Below are positions 1-6,077 of a stretch of DNA of 6,316 bases, piece after piece. The translations under genes and the position numbers were made by a program. The stretch is from NCBI GenBank assembly GCA_027295975.1, contig JAPUJX010000136.1:1-6316 (forward strand), written 5' to 3'. The notes under the pieces are model-generated. The model saw only the letters and a list, made by a program, of their open reading frames with translations, had not been told where the DNA came from and did not search any database. Source of the stretch: Gammaproteobacteria bacterium. GTDB taxonomy: Bacteria > Pseudomonadota > Gammaproteobacteria > Pseudomonadales > Azotimanducaceae. Position 1 is the first letter of the stretch; the number at the start of each line of letters is the position of its first letter.

Positions 1-167
1 CTTTCCTCAACTTCGGCCTCTGCGACATCTTCCGCGTCAGCGACATCTTCCGCCTTGGCGACATCTTCGACCTTGGCGGCATCTTCCGCCTTGGCGACAT
101 CTTCCGCGCCAACAACATCTTCCATGGTCTCATTCACACCTTCTTCGGGTGATTTTCCATCCGCCAT
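1..167 (-). CDS. grpE: GrpE nucleotide exchange factor, N-terminal part (cut by window edge)
   Basis: Only the first 55 codons are in the window. The ATG at 167-165 is fixed by an in-frame TGA two codons upstream, and a purine-rich GAAGAAG precedes it. The visible protein is strongly acidic and of low complexity, beginning MADGKSPEEGVNETMEDVV and continuing into six imperfect copies of a hexapeptide like EDVAKA (residues 16-51). No part of the conserved GrpE core (dimerising long helix and beta domain) is visible, so the name rests on context: the gene directly follows hrcA on the same strand, as in the widespread hrcA-grpE-dnaK-dnaJ cluster, and GrpE proteins usually start with a disordered acidic segment. 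GrpE is the cytoplasmic dimer that releases ADP from DnaK in the chaperone cycle. An unrelated acidic protein is possible but less likely. Confidence 0.72.
   Translation of the reverse strand, partial: MADGKSPEEGVNETMEDVVGAEDVAKAEDAAKVEDVAKAEDVADAEDVAEAEVEE
15..122 (-). repeat. Six tandem 18-bp repeats coding for an acidic hexapeptide in the grpE start
   Basis: On the minus strand the unit GAAGATGTCGCCAAGGCG recurs six times without a gap, in frame, giving EDVVGA, EDVAKA, EDAAKV, EDVAKA, EDVADA and EDVAEA. The copies differ at a few bases each, and two encode an identical hexapeptide. The similarity is at the DNA level, not only in protein composition, which suggests expansion by slippage or unequal recombination. 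Being 18 bp, gain or loss of a unit keeps the frame. Confidence 0.9.
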
Positions 168-240
168 ACTTCTTCAGCTCCGTTTCGCCATTGAGTTCGC
201 CTCAAACGGCTGGCCTGTTGTCCGCCGACCGTATCGAGGT

Positions 241-268
241 ATGTAGGTCCTGGGAAAACAAATTCAAG
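241..268 (-). promoter_or_regulatory. Candidate heat-shock-type promoter ahead of grpE
   Basis: On the minus strand CTTGAA (268-263) matches the -35 core of sigma-32 promoters. About 16 bases on, CTACAT (246-241) resembles the CCCCAT -10 core at four of six positions. Transcription would start near 233, leaving a leader of roughly 65 bases before the grpE ATG. The -10 match is weak and the spacing is at the long end, so this is only a candidate. grpE could also be read through from hrcA. Confidence 0.25.
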
Positions 269-297
269 AGGTTGTGTTCAATCCACCCAAAACGTAA

Positions 298-313
298 CGA
301 TCAGAGGTGATCG
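298..313 (-). repeat. Inverted repeat between hrcA and grpE
   Basis: CGATCA and TGATCG form a perfect 6-bp stem around a 4-base loop, 20 bp past the hrcA stop codon. On the minus strand it is followed by TTACGTTTTGGG, which is T-rich but not a clean U-tract. A second pairing, CGCGGCG (312-318) with CGCCGCG (348-354), spans the hrcA stop codon and overlaps the base of the first, so the two would compete. It could be a weak terminator, an attenuator or an mRNA processing site; the sequence does not decide. Confidence 0.35.
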
Positions 314-332
314 CGGCGCGGGATCGGGTGTA

Positions 333-1379
333 TTACGAATAATTCATCGCCGCGCCCAGGAGGCGGGCCGTGATGTCCACTACCGGGATGACCTCCTGAT
401 AGGCCATGCGCGTGGGTCCCAGTACTCCCAGCACCCCGGCCAACTCTCCCTTCACTTCGTAAGGTGAGGTGACGAGGCTCAATTCGTCGAGGAGTTCGTA
501 GCCGGATTCCTCGCCGATGAACAGCTGTATTCCATTGGTGTCCAGACAGCGGTCCAGGAGGTGCAGGATGCCTCCCTTACGGGAAAAGGCTTCGAACACG
601 GTGCGCACGGTTTTGCTATCGCCTGCGAAATCGAGGAGGTTCGTCTCCCCGGATACGACAAGCTGTTGATGATCGTCCTCTCCGGTATCCTCGAAAGCGC
701 GCGAGGCCACGTCAAGAGCCGTCTGCATCAGAGTGCTCATGCGATCTTTGTCATCCTGCATGCTCTGCAGGAGTACTTCGCGAATACTCAGGAGCGAGAG
801 GCCACCGTATTCCCGGTTGATGAAGTTGGCCGCTTGAGTGAGTTCGGAAGTGTCATATTCCCGATCGGTGTGAATGACCCGGTTCTGCACCTCCCGGTCG
901 TTCAACACCAGAATGACCAGCACCCGGTTTCCCGCCAATGGCAAAAACTCAACCTGCCTGAGCGCCTCCTGATCCCGCTTCGGCATGGTCACCACACAAG
1001 TCATATGGGTGATGTGAGAAAGGAGGTTCGATGCCGATTCAACAAGCTCCTTGGGCGATAAATCCGGATTGAGCTCGACCTCCACCCTGTGCACCTGGGC
1101 TTCGTTCAGCGGCTGAATCGACAGCAGTGAATCGACGAAAAAACGCAGCCCCAGGTCGGTGGGGACCTTACCGGCGGAGGTGTGGGGCGAGCGAACCAGA
1201 CCCTGGGCCTCGAATTCGGCCATGATGTTACGCACCGTCGCCGGACTGACATCAACCCCGGGTTGGGTGGCAAGCACCTTCGAGGCGACCGGCACACCTT
1301 CGGATATATACCGCTCCACCAGGATCTTGAACAGGTGCCTGGCGCGGTTATCAACTGGATCTTGGGTCTGCTTCTTCAT
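333..1379 (-). CDS. hrcA: Heat-inducible transcription repressor HrcA
   Basis: This 348-residue protein is close to the usual HrcA length (about 340-350). An N-terminal winged helix spans roughly residues 12-83, with recognition-helix motif SPATVRNIMAEFEAQGLV (45-62) and wing motif SPHTSAGKVPTDLGLRFFVD (64-83). A GAF-like middle and the C-terminal signature IGEES...YEVKGELAGVLGVLGPTRMAYQEVI follow. HrcA dimers normally repress chaperone operons by binding the CIRCE inverted repeat and need GroEL for activity. The chosen ATG (1379) has AGAGG only two bases upstream. An in-frame TTG at 1403 would add eight residues but has no ribosome binding site, and homologues begin close to the ARHLFKILVERYI segment. 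An in-frame TAG four codons above the TTG limits further extension. The gene probably heads an operon with grpE. No CIRCE copy is visible upstream, so autoregulation is unproven. Confidence 0.95.
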   Translation of the reverse strand: MKKQTQDPVDNRARHLFKILVERYISEGVPVASKVLATQPGVDVSPATVRNIMAEFEAQGLVRSPHTSAGKVPTDLGLRFFVDSLLSIQPLNEAQVHRVEVELNPDLSPKELVESASNLLSHITHMTCVVTMPKRDQEALRQVEFLPLAGNRVLVILVLNDREVQNRVIHTDREYDTSELTQAANFINREYGGLSLLSIREVLLQSMQDDKDRMSTLMQTALDVASRAFEDTGEDDHQQLVVSGETNLLDFAGDSKTVRTVFEAFSRKGGILHLLDRCLDTNGIQLFIGEESGYELLDELSLVTSPYEVKGELAGVLGVLGPTRMAYQEVIPVVDITARLLGAAMNYS

Positions 1380-1653
1380 TACCTCTTTGAGTATTCCGAT
1401 CAACGATTCGTTCTAACGACAATTACTCTTATTCGAGCTGGTTGCCTGGGGCCCGTGCCTTCGGGCATTCTCGCTTTCTACAGTGTTCGACTCGCGACCT
1501 TTATACTCGATCAGGTATTTTCGCACACGGCAGGCGGTCACGCTCTTACATCATTCGGCATCATATTAGGCCTGAAGGTCTTATCGAACACCTGTATTAC
1601 AACAATCGATGGTAATTACGAAAGTATGAAAAATCGCAGCCGGACGTCAAGCA
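1380..1653. other. Divergent hrcA-recN intergenic region
   Basis: These 274 bp hold the start signals of two divergent genes and no convincing gene. On the minus strand TATAAA (1505-1500) is a five-of-six -10 match for hrcA, but no good -35 lies upstream. The overlapping plus-strand TATACT (1502-1507) could serve recN, again with a poor -35. GCCCG (1451-1455) and CGGGC (1462-1466) form a short hairpin that would fall in an hrcA leader. I looked for a CIRCE element (TTAGCACTC, nine bases, GAGTGCTAA) and a full LexA box (CTGT, eight bases, ACAG) and found neither; a lone CTGTAT half-site lies near 1590. There is no strong Shine-Dalgarno sequence ahead of the recN ATG. Confidence 0.5.
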
Positions 1654-3309
1654 ATGCTTAAACAGCTCACCGTTACGGATTTTGCCCTGGTCTCTTTCCT
1701 GGATATCGATCTGACTCCGGGACTGACGGTAATCACCGGGGAATCGGGCGCCGGGAAGTCCATCCTGCTCGGCGCTCTCGGTCTGGTCATCGGCGACCGG
1801 GCTAATACCGAAGTCATCCGCCCGGGTGCCGCGCGCGCCGACGTGAGTGCTGAATTCGAGCTGGAAGAAGCGACGGATGCGTTCAGGTGTCTGACGGAAC
1901 TTGCCCTGACCGACGAGGACCAGCCCAATCGTTGCCTGGTGCGACGCGTGGTCAGCCGTGATGGACGCTCGCGCGCATTCATCAACGGCACGCCCGTAAC
2001 CCGCCAGGTGTTACGAACGTTTACCGAGGGATTGGTCGACATCCATGGGCAACACGAAAACCAGCGGCTGGCAAACAAAGACGTGCAACTTGCCCTCCTG
2101 GACGACTACGGCGTCAAAAAATCGGATCTACAATCGCTGCGCGCGAGCTACCGCGCCTGGCGCGACGATCTGACCGCCGCCGAGGTGTTGCGTGAGCTTC
2201 TCAACAGCAAGGAAGACCGCGCCGCACTGCTCAACTACCAGCTTGAAGAACTCTCTGCGCTGGCTCTGGTCGAAGGCGAATTCGAACGGATGGAGAAGGA
2301 ACACAAACGCTTGTCCCAGGCGGAAGATCTGCGCGGGACCATAGCGGATTCACTGACCACACTCGAAGGTATGGATCCCCTGCGGCGAACCTTGCGCGCC
2401 CTCGAAGGAATCGATGACGACCAGGCTCAACTCATTGCGGCACGGGAGTTCCTGACCTCCGCGTTGTCCCTGATCGACGACGCGGTACGCGATATGCGTG
2501 GCTACGACGACTCGTTAGAGGTGGATCCCGAACATCTCAGCACCATCGATGCGCGCCTGACCCTGGTACACGATCTCTCCCGCAAGCACCAGATAATGCC
2601 CGCGGAACTCGCCAGCCACTACGCCAGACTCCAGGGCGAACTCGACAGGATTTCCACGGATCGGACAGCCTTCGACGCACTGGCGGAATCTGCCGAGCGA
2701 AACGAAGCAGCCTACAGGAAGCGCGCCAAGATAGTTTCCCGACAGCGCCATGACGCAGCCGGCAGCTTCTCGACCGCCGTCAGCGACTGCATAAAAACTC
2801 TCGGCATCGAGGGTGGTGAGTTGAGTTTGAATTTTTCTCCCACGGAATCGGAGCGCGGCCTCGAAGCGGTGGAATTTCATATCGTCACAAACCCCAACTA
2901 CCCCAGCGCGAGCTTGAGCAGGATTGCCTCGGGTGGTGAGCGGGCGCGGATCAGCCTGGCTATTCAGGTTGTTGCCGCCGAGAAAACGGCCCTGCCGAGT
3001 CTGGTGCTGGACGAAGCGGACGTGGGTGTGGGCGGCACCGCCGCAGACGTGGTCGGCCGCCTGCTGCGCACCCTGGCCGAACACACCCAGGTGATCTGCG
3101 TGACCCATGCGCCCCAGGTAGCGGCACTGGGAGAACGCCATCTGCGGGTACACAAAGACGCCGCTCAGGACACCCACATAGAGCCGCTGGCCGAGGATAC
3201 CCGAATAGACGAACTGGCTCGCATGCTGGCGGGCGCCGATGTGACCGAGCAGTCTCGGGATTACGCTCGTACCCTGCTGCAGGAAGCCCATGGGGGAGCC
3301 GTTCACTAG
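1654..3309 (+). CDS. recN: DNA repair protein RecN
   Basis: This 551-residue SMC-like ATPase matches the family length (E. coli RecN is 553). The Walker A motif GESGAGKS is at 29-36; many RecN proteins have GETGAGKS. The RecN-typical block VDIHGQHENQRL is near 128-139. A helical coiled-coil region of about 150-400 is rich in Glu, Arg and Leu. The ABC signature SGGERARISLAIQ starts at 426, and Walker B SLVLDEAD (449-456) leads into DVGVGGTAADVVG and VICVTHAPQVAA. The DEAD form is a small departure from the more usual DEVD or DEID. RecN acts in the cytoplasm on double-strand breaks, tethering ends for RecA-dependent recombination. It is a LexA/SOS target in many bacteria, but no full LexA box is seen here. 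The ATG start gives the expected N-terminus MLKQLTVTDFALV. The neighbouring nadK found in enterics is missing. Confidence 0.97.
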   Translation: MLKQLTVTDFALVSFLDIDLTPGLTVITGESGAGKSILLGALGLVIGDRANTEVIRPGAARADVSAEFELEEATDAFRCLTELALTDEDQPNRCLVRRVVSRDGRSRAFINGTPVTRQVLRTFTEGLVDIHGQHENQRLANKDVQLALLDDYGVKKSDLQSLRASYRAWRDDLTAAEVLRELLNSKEDRAALLNYQLEELSALALVEGEFERMEKEHKRLSQAEDLRGTIADSLTTLEGMDPLRRTLRALEGIDDDQAQLIAAREFLTSALSLIDDAVRDMRGYDDSLEVDPEHLSTIDARLTLVHDLSRKHQIMPAELASHYARLQGELDRISTDRTAFDALAESAERNEAAYRKRAKIVSRQRHDAAGSFSTAVSDCIKTLGIEGGELSLNFSPTESERGLEAVEFHIVTNPNYPSASLSRIASGGERARISLAIQVVAAEKTALPSLVLDEADVGVGGTAADVVGRLLRTLAEHTQVICVTHAPQVAALGERHLRVHKDAAQDTHIEPLAEDTRIDELARMLAGADVTEQSRDYARTLLQEAHGGAVH

Positions 3310-3351
3310 CGGGATTATTCATCAAGAAGCGTCGCGAGGTTGGATCGAAAC

Positions 3352-3369
3352 CAATTCGAAAGCGAATTG
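3352..3369 (+). repeat. Perfect 7-bp inverted repeat downstream of recN
   Basis: CAATTCG (3352-3358) and CGAATTG (3363-3369) pair perfectly around an AAAG loop, 42 bp past the recN stop and about 95 bp before bamE. The stem is AT-rich and no T-run follows on either strand, so an intrinsic terminator is unlikely. It may be an mRNA structure in the recN-bamE spacer, an operator-like palindrome, or chance. The rest of the 156-bp spacer (3310-3465) shows no convincing promoter and no gene. Confidence 0.35.
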
Positions 3370-3457
3370 TCCAACATGTCCGGACCAGGTTCGTACATAT
3401 TGTATCGCCAGGGGTCCGCCGGTAAGATTCGCCGCCTCGAAACTCAGACGGCTTGTT

Positions 3458-3461
3458 GGAG
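3458..3461 (+). promoter_or_regulatory. Ribosome binding site that decides the bamE start
   Basis: GGAG lies four bases ahead of the ATG at 3466. This ATG places a lipoprotein signal peptide exactly at the N-terminus, so site and start support each other against upstream in-frame starts at 3340 (TTG) and 3376 (ATG). Confidence 0.6.
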
Positions 3462-3465
3462 CGCC

Positions 3466-3843
3466 ATGCTAGCTCGACTATTGATCTGTTCCCTGCTGGT
3501 TTTCGCCGCGAGTTGCAGCTTGCCCCGTTTCTCGATGCCCCGCGTGCACAAGATCACCATCCAGCAGGGTAACCTGATTACCCAGGAGATGGTCGATCAG
3601 CTCAAGCCGGGCATGACCCGCAGTCAGGTCGAGTTCGTCATGGGGAAACCGATTGCACACAACACGTTCAACATCGATCGCTGGGATTACATCTATACGG
3701 TGATCGTGCCGGGGGTGTTCCAGGAAGAGAAACGCATGAGCCTGTACTTCGAGAACGATGTGCTCGCGTATTTCACCGGGGACCTGGTGCCAACCGGGAC
3801 GGGCTCGGACACCGAGGCGCAGAACACCGCCTCGAGCGAGTAG
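3466..3843 (+). CDS. bamE: Outer membrane protein assembly factor BamE (SmpA/OmlA lipoprotein)
   Basis: This is a 125-residue lipoprotein. The signal peptide MLARLLICSLLVFAAS ends at a lipobox with Cys17. Ser at +2 means no Asp retention signal, consistent with Lol sorting to the outer membrane. The mature part carries the BamE hallmarks: a QGN motif (34-36), the conserved turn GMTRSQVEFVMGKP (49-62), the aromatic strand RWDYIYTV (72-79) and a C-terminal strand ending near residue 107. A short Ser/Thr/Glu-rich tail of about 18 residues follows. E. coli BamE has 113 residues, so the length fits. BamE is a small periplasm-facing subunit of the BAM complex that inserts beta-barrel proteins and stabilises BamA and BamD. 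It follows recN on the same strand, as in E. coli. In Pseudomonas fur lies between them, but here it does not. bamE converges on rnfH with only 31 bp between the stop codons and no clear terminator. Confidence 0.95.
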   Translation: MLARLLICSLLVFAASCSLPRFSMPRVHKITIQQGNLITQEMVDQLKPGMTRSQVEFVMGKPIAHNTFNIDRWDYIYTVIVPGVFQEEKRMSLYFENDVLAYFTGDLVPTGTGSDTEAQNTASSE

Positions 3844-3874
3844 CGGGCTGACAATTTCCTTATCTGAGAATCGG

Positions 3875-4159
3875 TTAATTCGGGCCGGATCCTTCGCTGC
3901 CGGCTCGCGCTCTACGCGCTTCCTTCGGGTCAAGGTGGAGCGTTCGATAGATCTCGACCCGATCGCCGTCGACCAACGGCCGGTCAACCTCCACCCGCTC
4001 ACCGAATACACCCACCGGATGTTCTTTCAGAAGTAACCCGGCAAACGGCGGGATTTCGGATACCGCAAGAAGGGCATCGGCAACCGTGGCTCCGGCTGCC
4101 AGATCGACCCGGTGAACCGTTTGAACGGTCGGCAGCGCATAAACAACCTCGATCTTCAT
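3875..4159 (-). CDS. rnfH: RnfH family ubiquitin-like protein
   Basis: A 94-residue protein, near the family length (E. coli RnfH/YfjF has 96). The two RnfH landmarks are clear: the first beta strand with VVYALP (5-10) and the block VDGDRVEIYRTLHLDPKEARR towards the C-terminus, ending in a basic tail. The fold is a small beta-grasp domain. The family is named for Rhodobacter rnf clusters, but its biochemical role is unsettled, and no rnf gene is present here. It starts 18 bp after the ratA stop codon on the same strand, the usual ratA-rnfH pairing, and has only a weak Shine-Dalgarno (TTGAGCC), so coupling to ratA translation is plausible. Confidence 0.92.
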   Translation of the reverse strand: MKIEVVYALPTVQTVHRVDLAAGATVADALLAVSEIPPFAGLLLKEHPVGVFGERVEVDRPLVDGDRVEIYRTLHLDPKEARRARAGSEGSGPN

Positions 4160-4177
4160 CGAGGCTCAACGGCTTTT

Positions 4178-4618
4178 TCAGCCCAGCAGTATCCGGGCGC
4201 GTTCGCAGAATGCATCGACAAGCTGATCCCCCACCCTGCTGACGATATTCGAGAAAAGGTGCCCGAAAAGTACCTGTGCGCCTGCAAGTTGAAAAGATAT
4301 GAATAGTTCGATCTTGCAGCCGACATCCTCACCCAACCGGGTGAAAGTCCAGCTACCGGTAAAACTCTTGAAAGGCCCCGCCACCAATTCCAGCTCGATG
4401 CGCCGGTGAGGCATCAACCGGTTGCGCGTGGTGACCCGCTCGCTCAGTCCATGGGTTTGGAGGGAAAGTTGCGCGACAATTTCATCCTCAGATTGTTCCA
4501 ACACGGCGACATCCGAACACCAGGGCAGAAATTCCGGGTAACGTTCGACATCATTGACAATGTCGTAAACGGACATGGCCGGATAGGGCAGCAGTGCCGA
4601 GCGATGCAGATCAAGCAT
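4178..4618 (-). CDS. ratA: RatA/Coq10-type START-domain protein
   Basis: A 146-residue single-domain protein of the polyketide cyclase/START superfamily. Typical motifs are HRSALLPY (5-12), VNDVERYPEFLPWC (21-34), the TTRN block (63-66) and GPFKSFTGSWTF (81-92), with a long C-terminal helix from about 120. The E. coli homologue has been reported as a toxin blocking 70S ribosome assembly, while the mitochondrial relative Coq10 binds ubiquinone and supports respiration. The quinone-related role may be the more general one, and the sequence does not settle it. The reading frame is open to 4681, but the ATG at 4618 gives the family N-terminus and starts 7 bp after the transporter stop codon. It therefore sits in one transcription unit with the transporter upstream and rnfH downstream. 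No antitoxin-like partner beyond RnfH is adjacent. Confidence 0.93.
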   Translation of the reverse strand: MLDLHRSALLPYPAMSVYDIVNDVERYPEFLPWCSDVAVLEQSEDEIVAQLSLQTHGLSERVTTRNRLMPHRRIELELVAGPFKSFTGSWTFTRLGEDVGCKIELFISFQLAGAQVLFGHLFSNIVSRVGDQLVDAFCERARILLG

Positions 4619-4625
4619 CTCGAGA

Positions 4626-5993
4626 CTACCCCAGACCCAGGATCGTTGCGATGAACACGGTGAGCACCCCCAGAGGTGCAATCACGCCGATGACCACCTT
4701 CCAGAGCACCGCGAGCGGGCCTTCCCGCAATCCAAGCTGGGACCCAACAACGGTTTTCGGCAACGCATAGGCGGCAAACAGTGCAATGAGCAAACCTCCG
4801 AGCGGCAACATAATGTTCTGGGAGACATAGTCGATGAAGGTAAAGAAAGTCAGATCGCTCACGATGTACTTTTCGGCCCAGTGGTTAAACGACAATACGG
4901 TGCCGATTCCCAGCACCCAACAAAAAATACCAACAGAGATCGCTACGCGGGAACGTTTAGCGTTGTACTCTTCCACCAGATAAGCAAGTGCCGGCTCGGT
5001 CAGCGATATGGCCGAGGTGATGGCAGCGAAGCTCACGAGCGCAAAGAAAATCACGCCAAACAAAGCTCCCAACGGCATCTGACCGAATGCCAGCGGGATC
5101 GTCACAAACATGAGCCCGGGTCCCTGACTCGGCTCCAACCCGTTGGCGAACACGATTGGAAAGATGGCGAGCCCGGCAGCTAGGGCGACAAACGTGTCCA
5201 GCAGCGCAATGATCACCACCGTGCTGGTGATTGAAGCGTTGCTCGGCATGTAAGCGCCGTAAGCCATGATGGCACCCATACCAAGGCTCAAGGTAAAAAA
5301 TGCCTGACCCATTGCGATGAGCACCGATTCGGCGGTGACACTCTCCCAGTTGAAGCTGAACATGAATGCGAAACCCTGTTCGAAACCACCCGAGTTCACC
5401 CCGTACCCGAGTAGCACGACGAGCAATATCAGCAACGCCGGCATAAACCATCGAATGGCCGTTTCCAGTCCTTTGGTGACCCCGCGAGCGACGATAAATA
5501 TCGTCGCGGTCATGAAGATCGTGTGCCACATGACCATCTTCCAGGGGTCTGCAAGAAAGCCGTTGAACGCGTCGTTGGCAAACTCGGCGGTTACCCCGTC
5601 GAAGCTGCCGTTCGCCATCTGCACGATGTAATGAAGGGCCCAGCCGGCAATTACCGCGTAATAGGAAAGAATGAGGAAACCGGCCAACATGCCCATCCAG
5701 CCGATGATCACCCAGGCCGGACTGCTTTTGTGCTGTTGAATCAGCACGCGCACTGTGTTGATGGGGCTGTAACGACCCTCCCGGCCGATCAGCACTTCGG
5801 CCATCATGATCGGAATACCCACGAGTGCGACGCAGCCCAGATAGAGCAACACAAAAGCTCCGCCGCCGTTCTCGCCCGTGATGTAGGGAAATTTCCAGAT
5901 GTTCCCCAAACCAACGGCAGAACCCGCCGCCGCCAACACGAACATCCAACGGTTGGACCACATGCCGTGTCTGGATTCGGTGTTTTGCGCCAT
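4626..5993 (-). CDS. Neurotransmitter:sodium symporter (NSS/SLC6-like) family transporter
   Basis: A 455-residue inner-membrane protein with about 11 predicted helices, a size and count like the shorter bacterial NSS members rather than 12-helix LeuT. Helix 1 carries the unwound family signature [14 protein letters not shown] (24-37), followed by ENGGGAF. Helix 6 has [13 protein letters not shown] with Thr234, helix 7 has ALLDTF with Asp266, and helix 8 has [13 protein letters not shown] with Thr326 and Ser327. By comparison with LeuT, Asn31, Thr234, Thr326 and Ser327 correspond to sodium ligands. The acidic residue in helix 7 is what chloride-independent prokaryotic members tend to have. Sodium-driven uptake of an amino acid or similar amine is inferred; the substrate cannot be read. 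The ATG at 5993 follows GGGG by five bases. A GTG at 6059 would add 22 non-family residues and is less likely. It leads the ratA-rnfH unit and is an unusual neighbour for it. Confidence 0.93.
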   Translation of the reverse strand: MAQNTESRHGMWSNRWMFVLAAAGSAVGLGNIWKFPYITGENGGGAFVLLYLGCVALVGIPIMMAEVLIGREGRYSPINTVRVLIQQHKSSPAWVIIGWMGMLAGFLILSYYAVIAGWALHYIVQMANGSFDGVTAEFANDAFNGFLADPWKMVMWHTIFMTATIFIVARGVTKGLETAIRWFMPALLILLVVLLGYGVNSGGFEQGFAFMFSFNWESVTAESVLIAMGQAFFTLSLGMGAIMAYGAYMPSNASITSTVVIIALLDTFVALAAGLAIFPIVFANGLEPSQGPGLMFVTIPLAFGQMPLGALFGVIFFALVSFAAITSAISLTEPALAYLVEEYNAKRSRVAISVGIFCWVLGIGTVLSFNHWAEKYIVSDLTFFTFIDYVSQNIMLPLGGLLIALFAAYALPKTVVGSQLGLREGPLAVLWKVVIGVIAPLGVLTVFIATILGLG

Positions 5994-6064
5994 CTTTACC
6001 CCAATGCTCCCCCCATCTGGCGGCGCATTGTGGCGCAACGCTATTACCGCTACAACCACACCTC

Positions 6065-6070
6065 TATAAT
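6065..6070 (+). promoter_or_regulatory. Consensus -10 box immediately ahead of smpB
   Basis: TATAAT matches the sigma-70 -10 consensus at six of six positions and ends seven bases before the smpB ATG. The best-spaced -35 is the poor TATTAC at 6042-6047 (17-bp spacer). If this box is used, transcription would start at about 6076-6078, at or next to the ATG, giving an essentially leaderless smpB mRNA. No Shine-Dalgarno sequence is present between the box and the ATG. An upstream promoter is the alternative, in which case the box is incidental. Confidence 0.45.
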
Positions 6071-6077
6071 CGAATTC

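Noticed and set aside
55..246. Plus-strand Ser/Thr/Ala-rich reading frame of 63 codons
   Set aside because: It is the antisense reading of the 18-bp repeat in the grpE start; its low-complexity composition is fully explained by the minus-strand acidic repeat.
561..1061. Long plus-strand open frame opposite hrcA
   Set aside because: It lies wholly inside hrcA, matches no family I recognise and has no credible start signal; HrcA motifs run through the same bases on the other strand.
1585..1605. Possible LexA box ahead of recN
   Set aside because: Only the CTGTAT half is present; the second half reads AATC rather than ACAG, so a full SOS operator is not supported.
2515..3306. 263-codon minus-strand open frame opposite recN
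   Set aside because: It overlaps the ATPase signature and Walker B regions of recN, and its translation shows no domain; high GC commonly leaves such antisense frames open.
3340..3465. N-terminal extension of bamE from TTG 3340 or ATG 3376
   Set aside because: It would bury the lipoprotein signal peptide; the ATG at 3466 has GGAG at suitable spacing and a lipobox Cys at residue 17.
4159..4178. ratA-rnfH as a toxin-antitoxin pair
   Set aside because: The toxin label for RatA rests on E. coli work, and RnfH is not established as its antitoxin; both are widespread housekeeping-type genes, so I do not claim a toxin-antitoxin system.
4957..5961. 334-codon alternative minus-strand frame inside the transporter gene
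   Set aside because: It is rich in Arg, His and Gly without membrane segments, as expected from an off-frame reading of a membrane protein gene.
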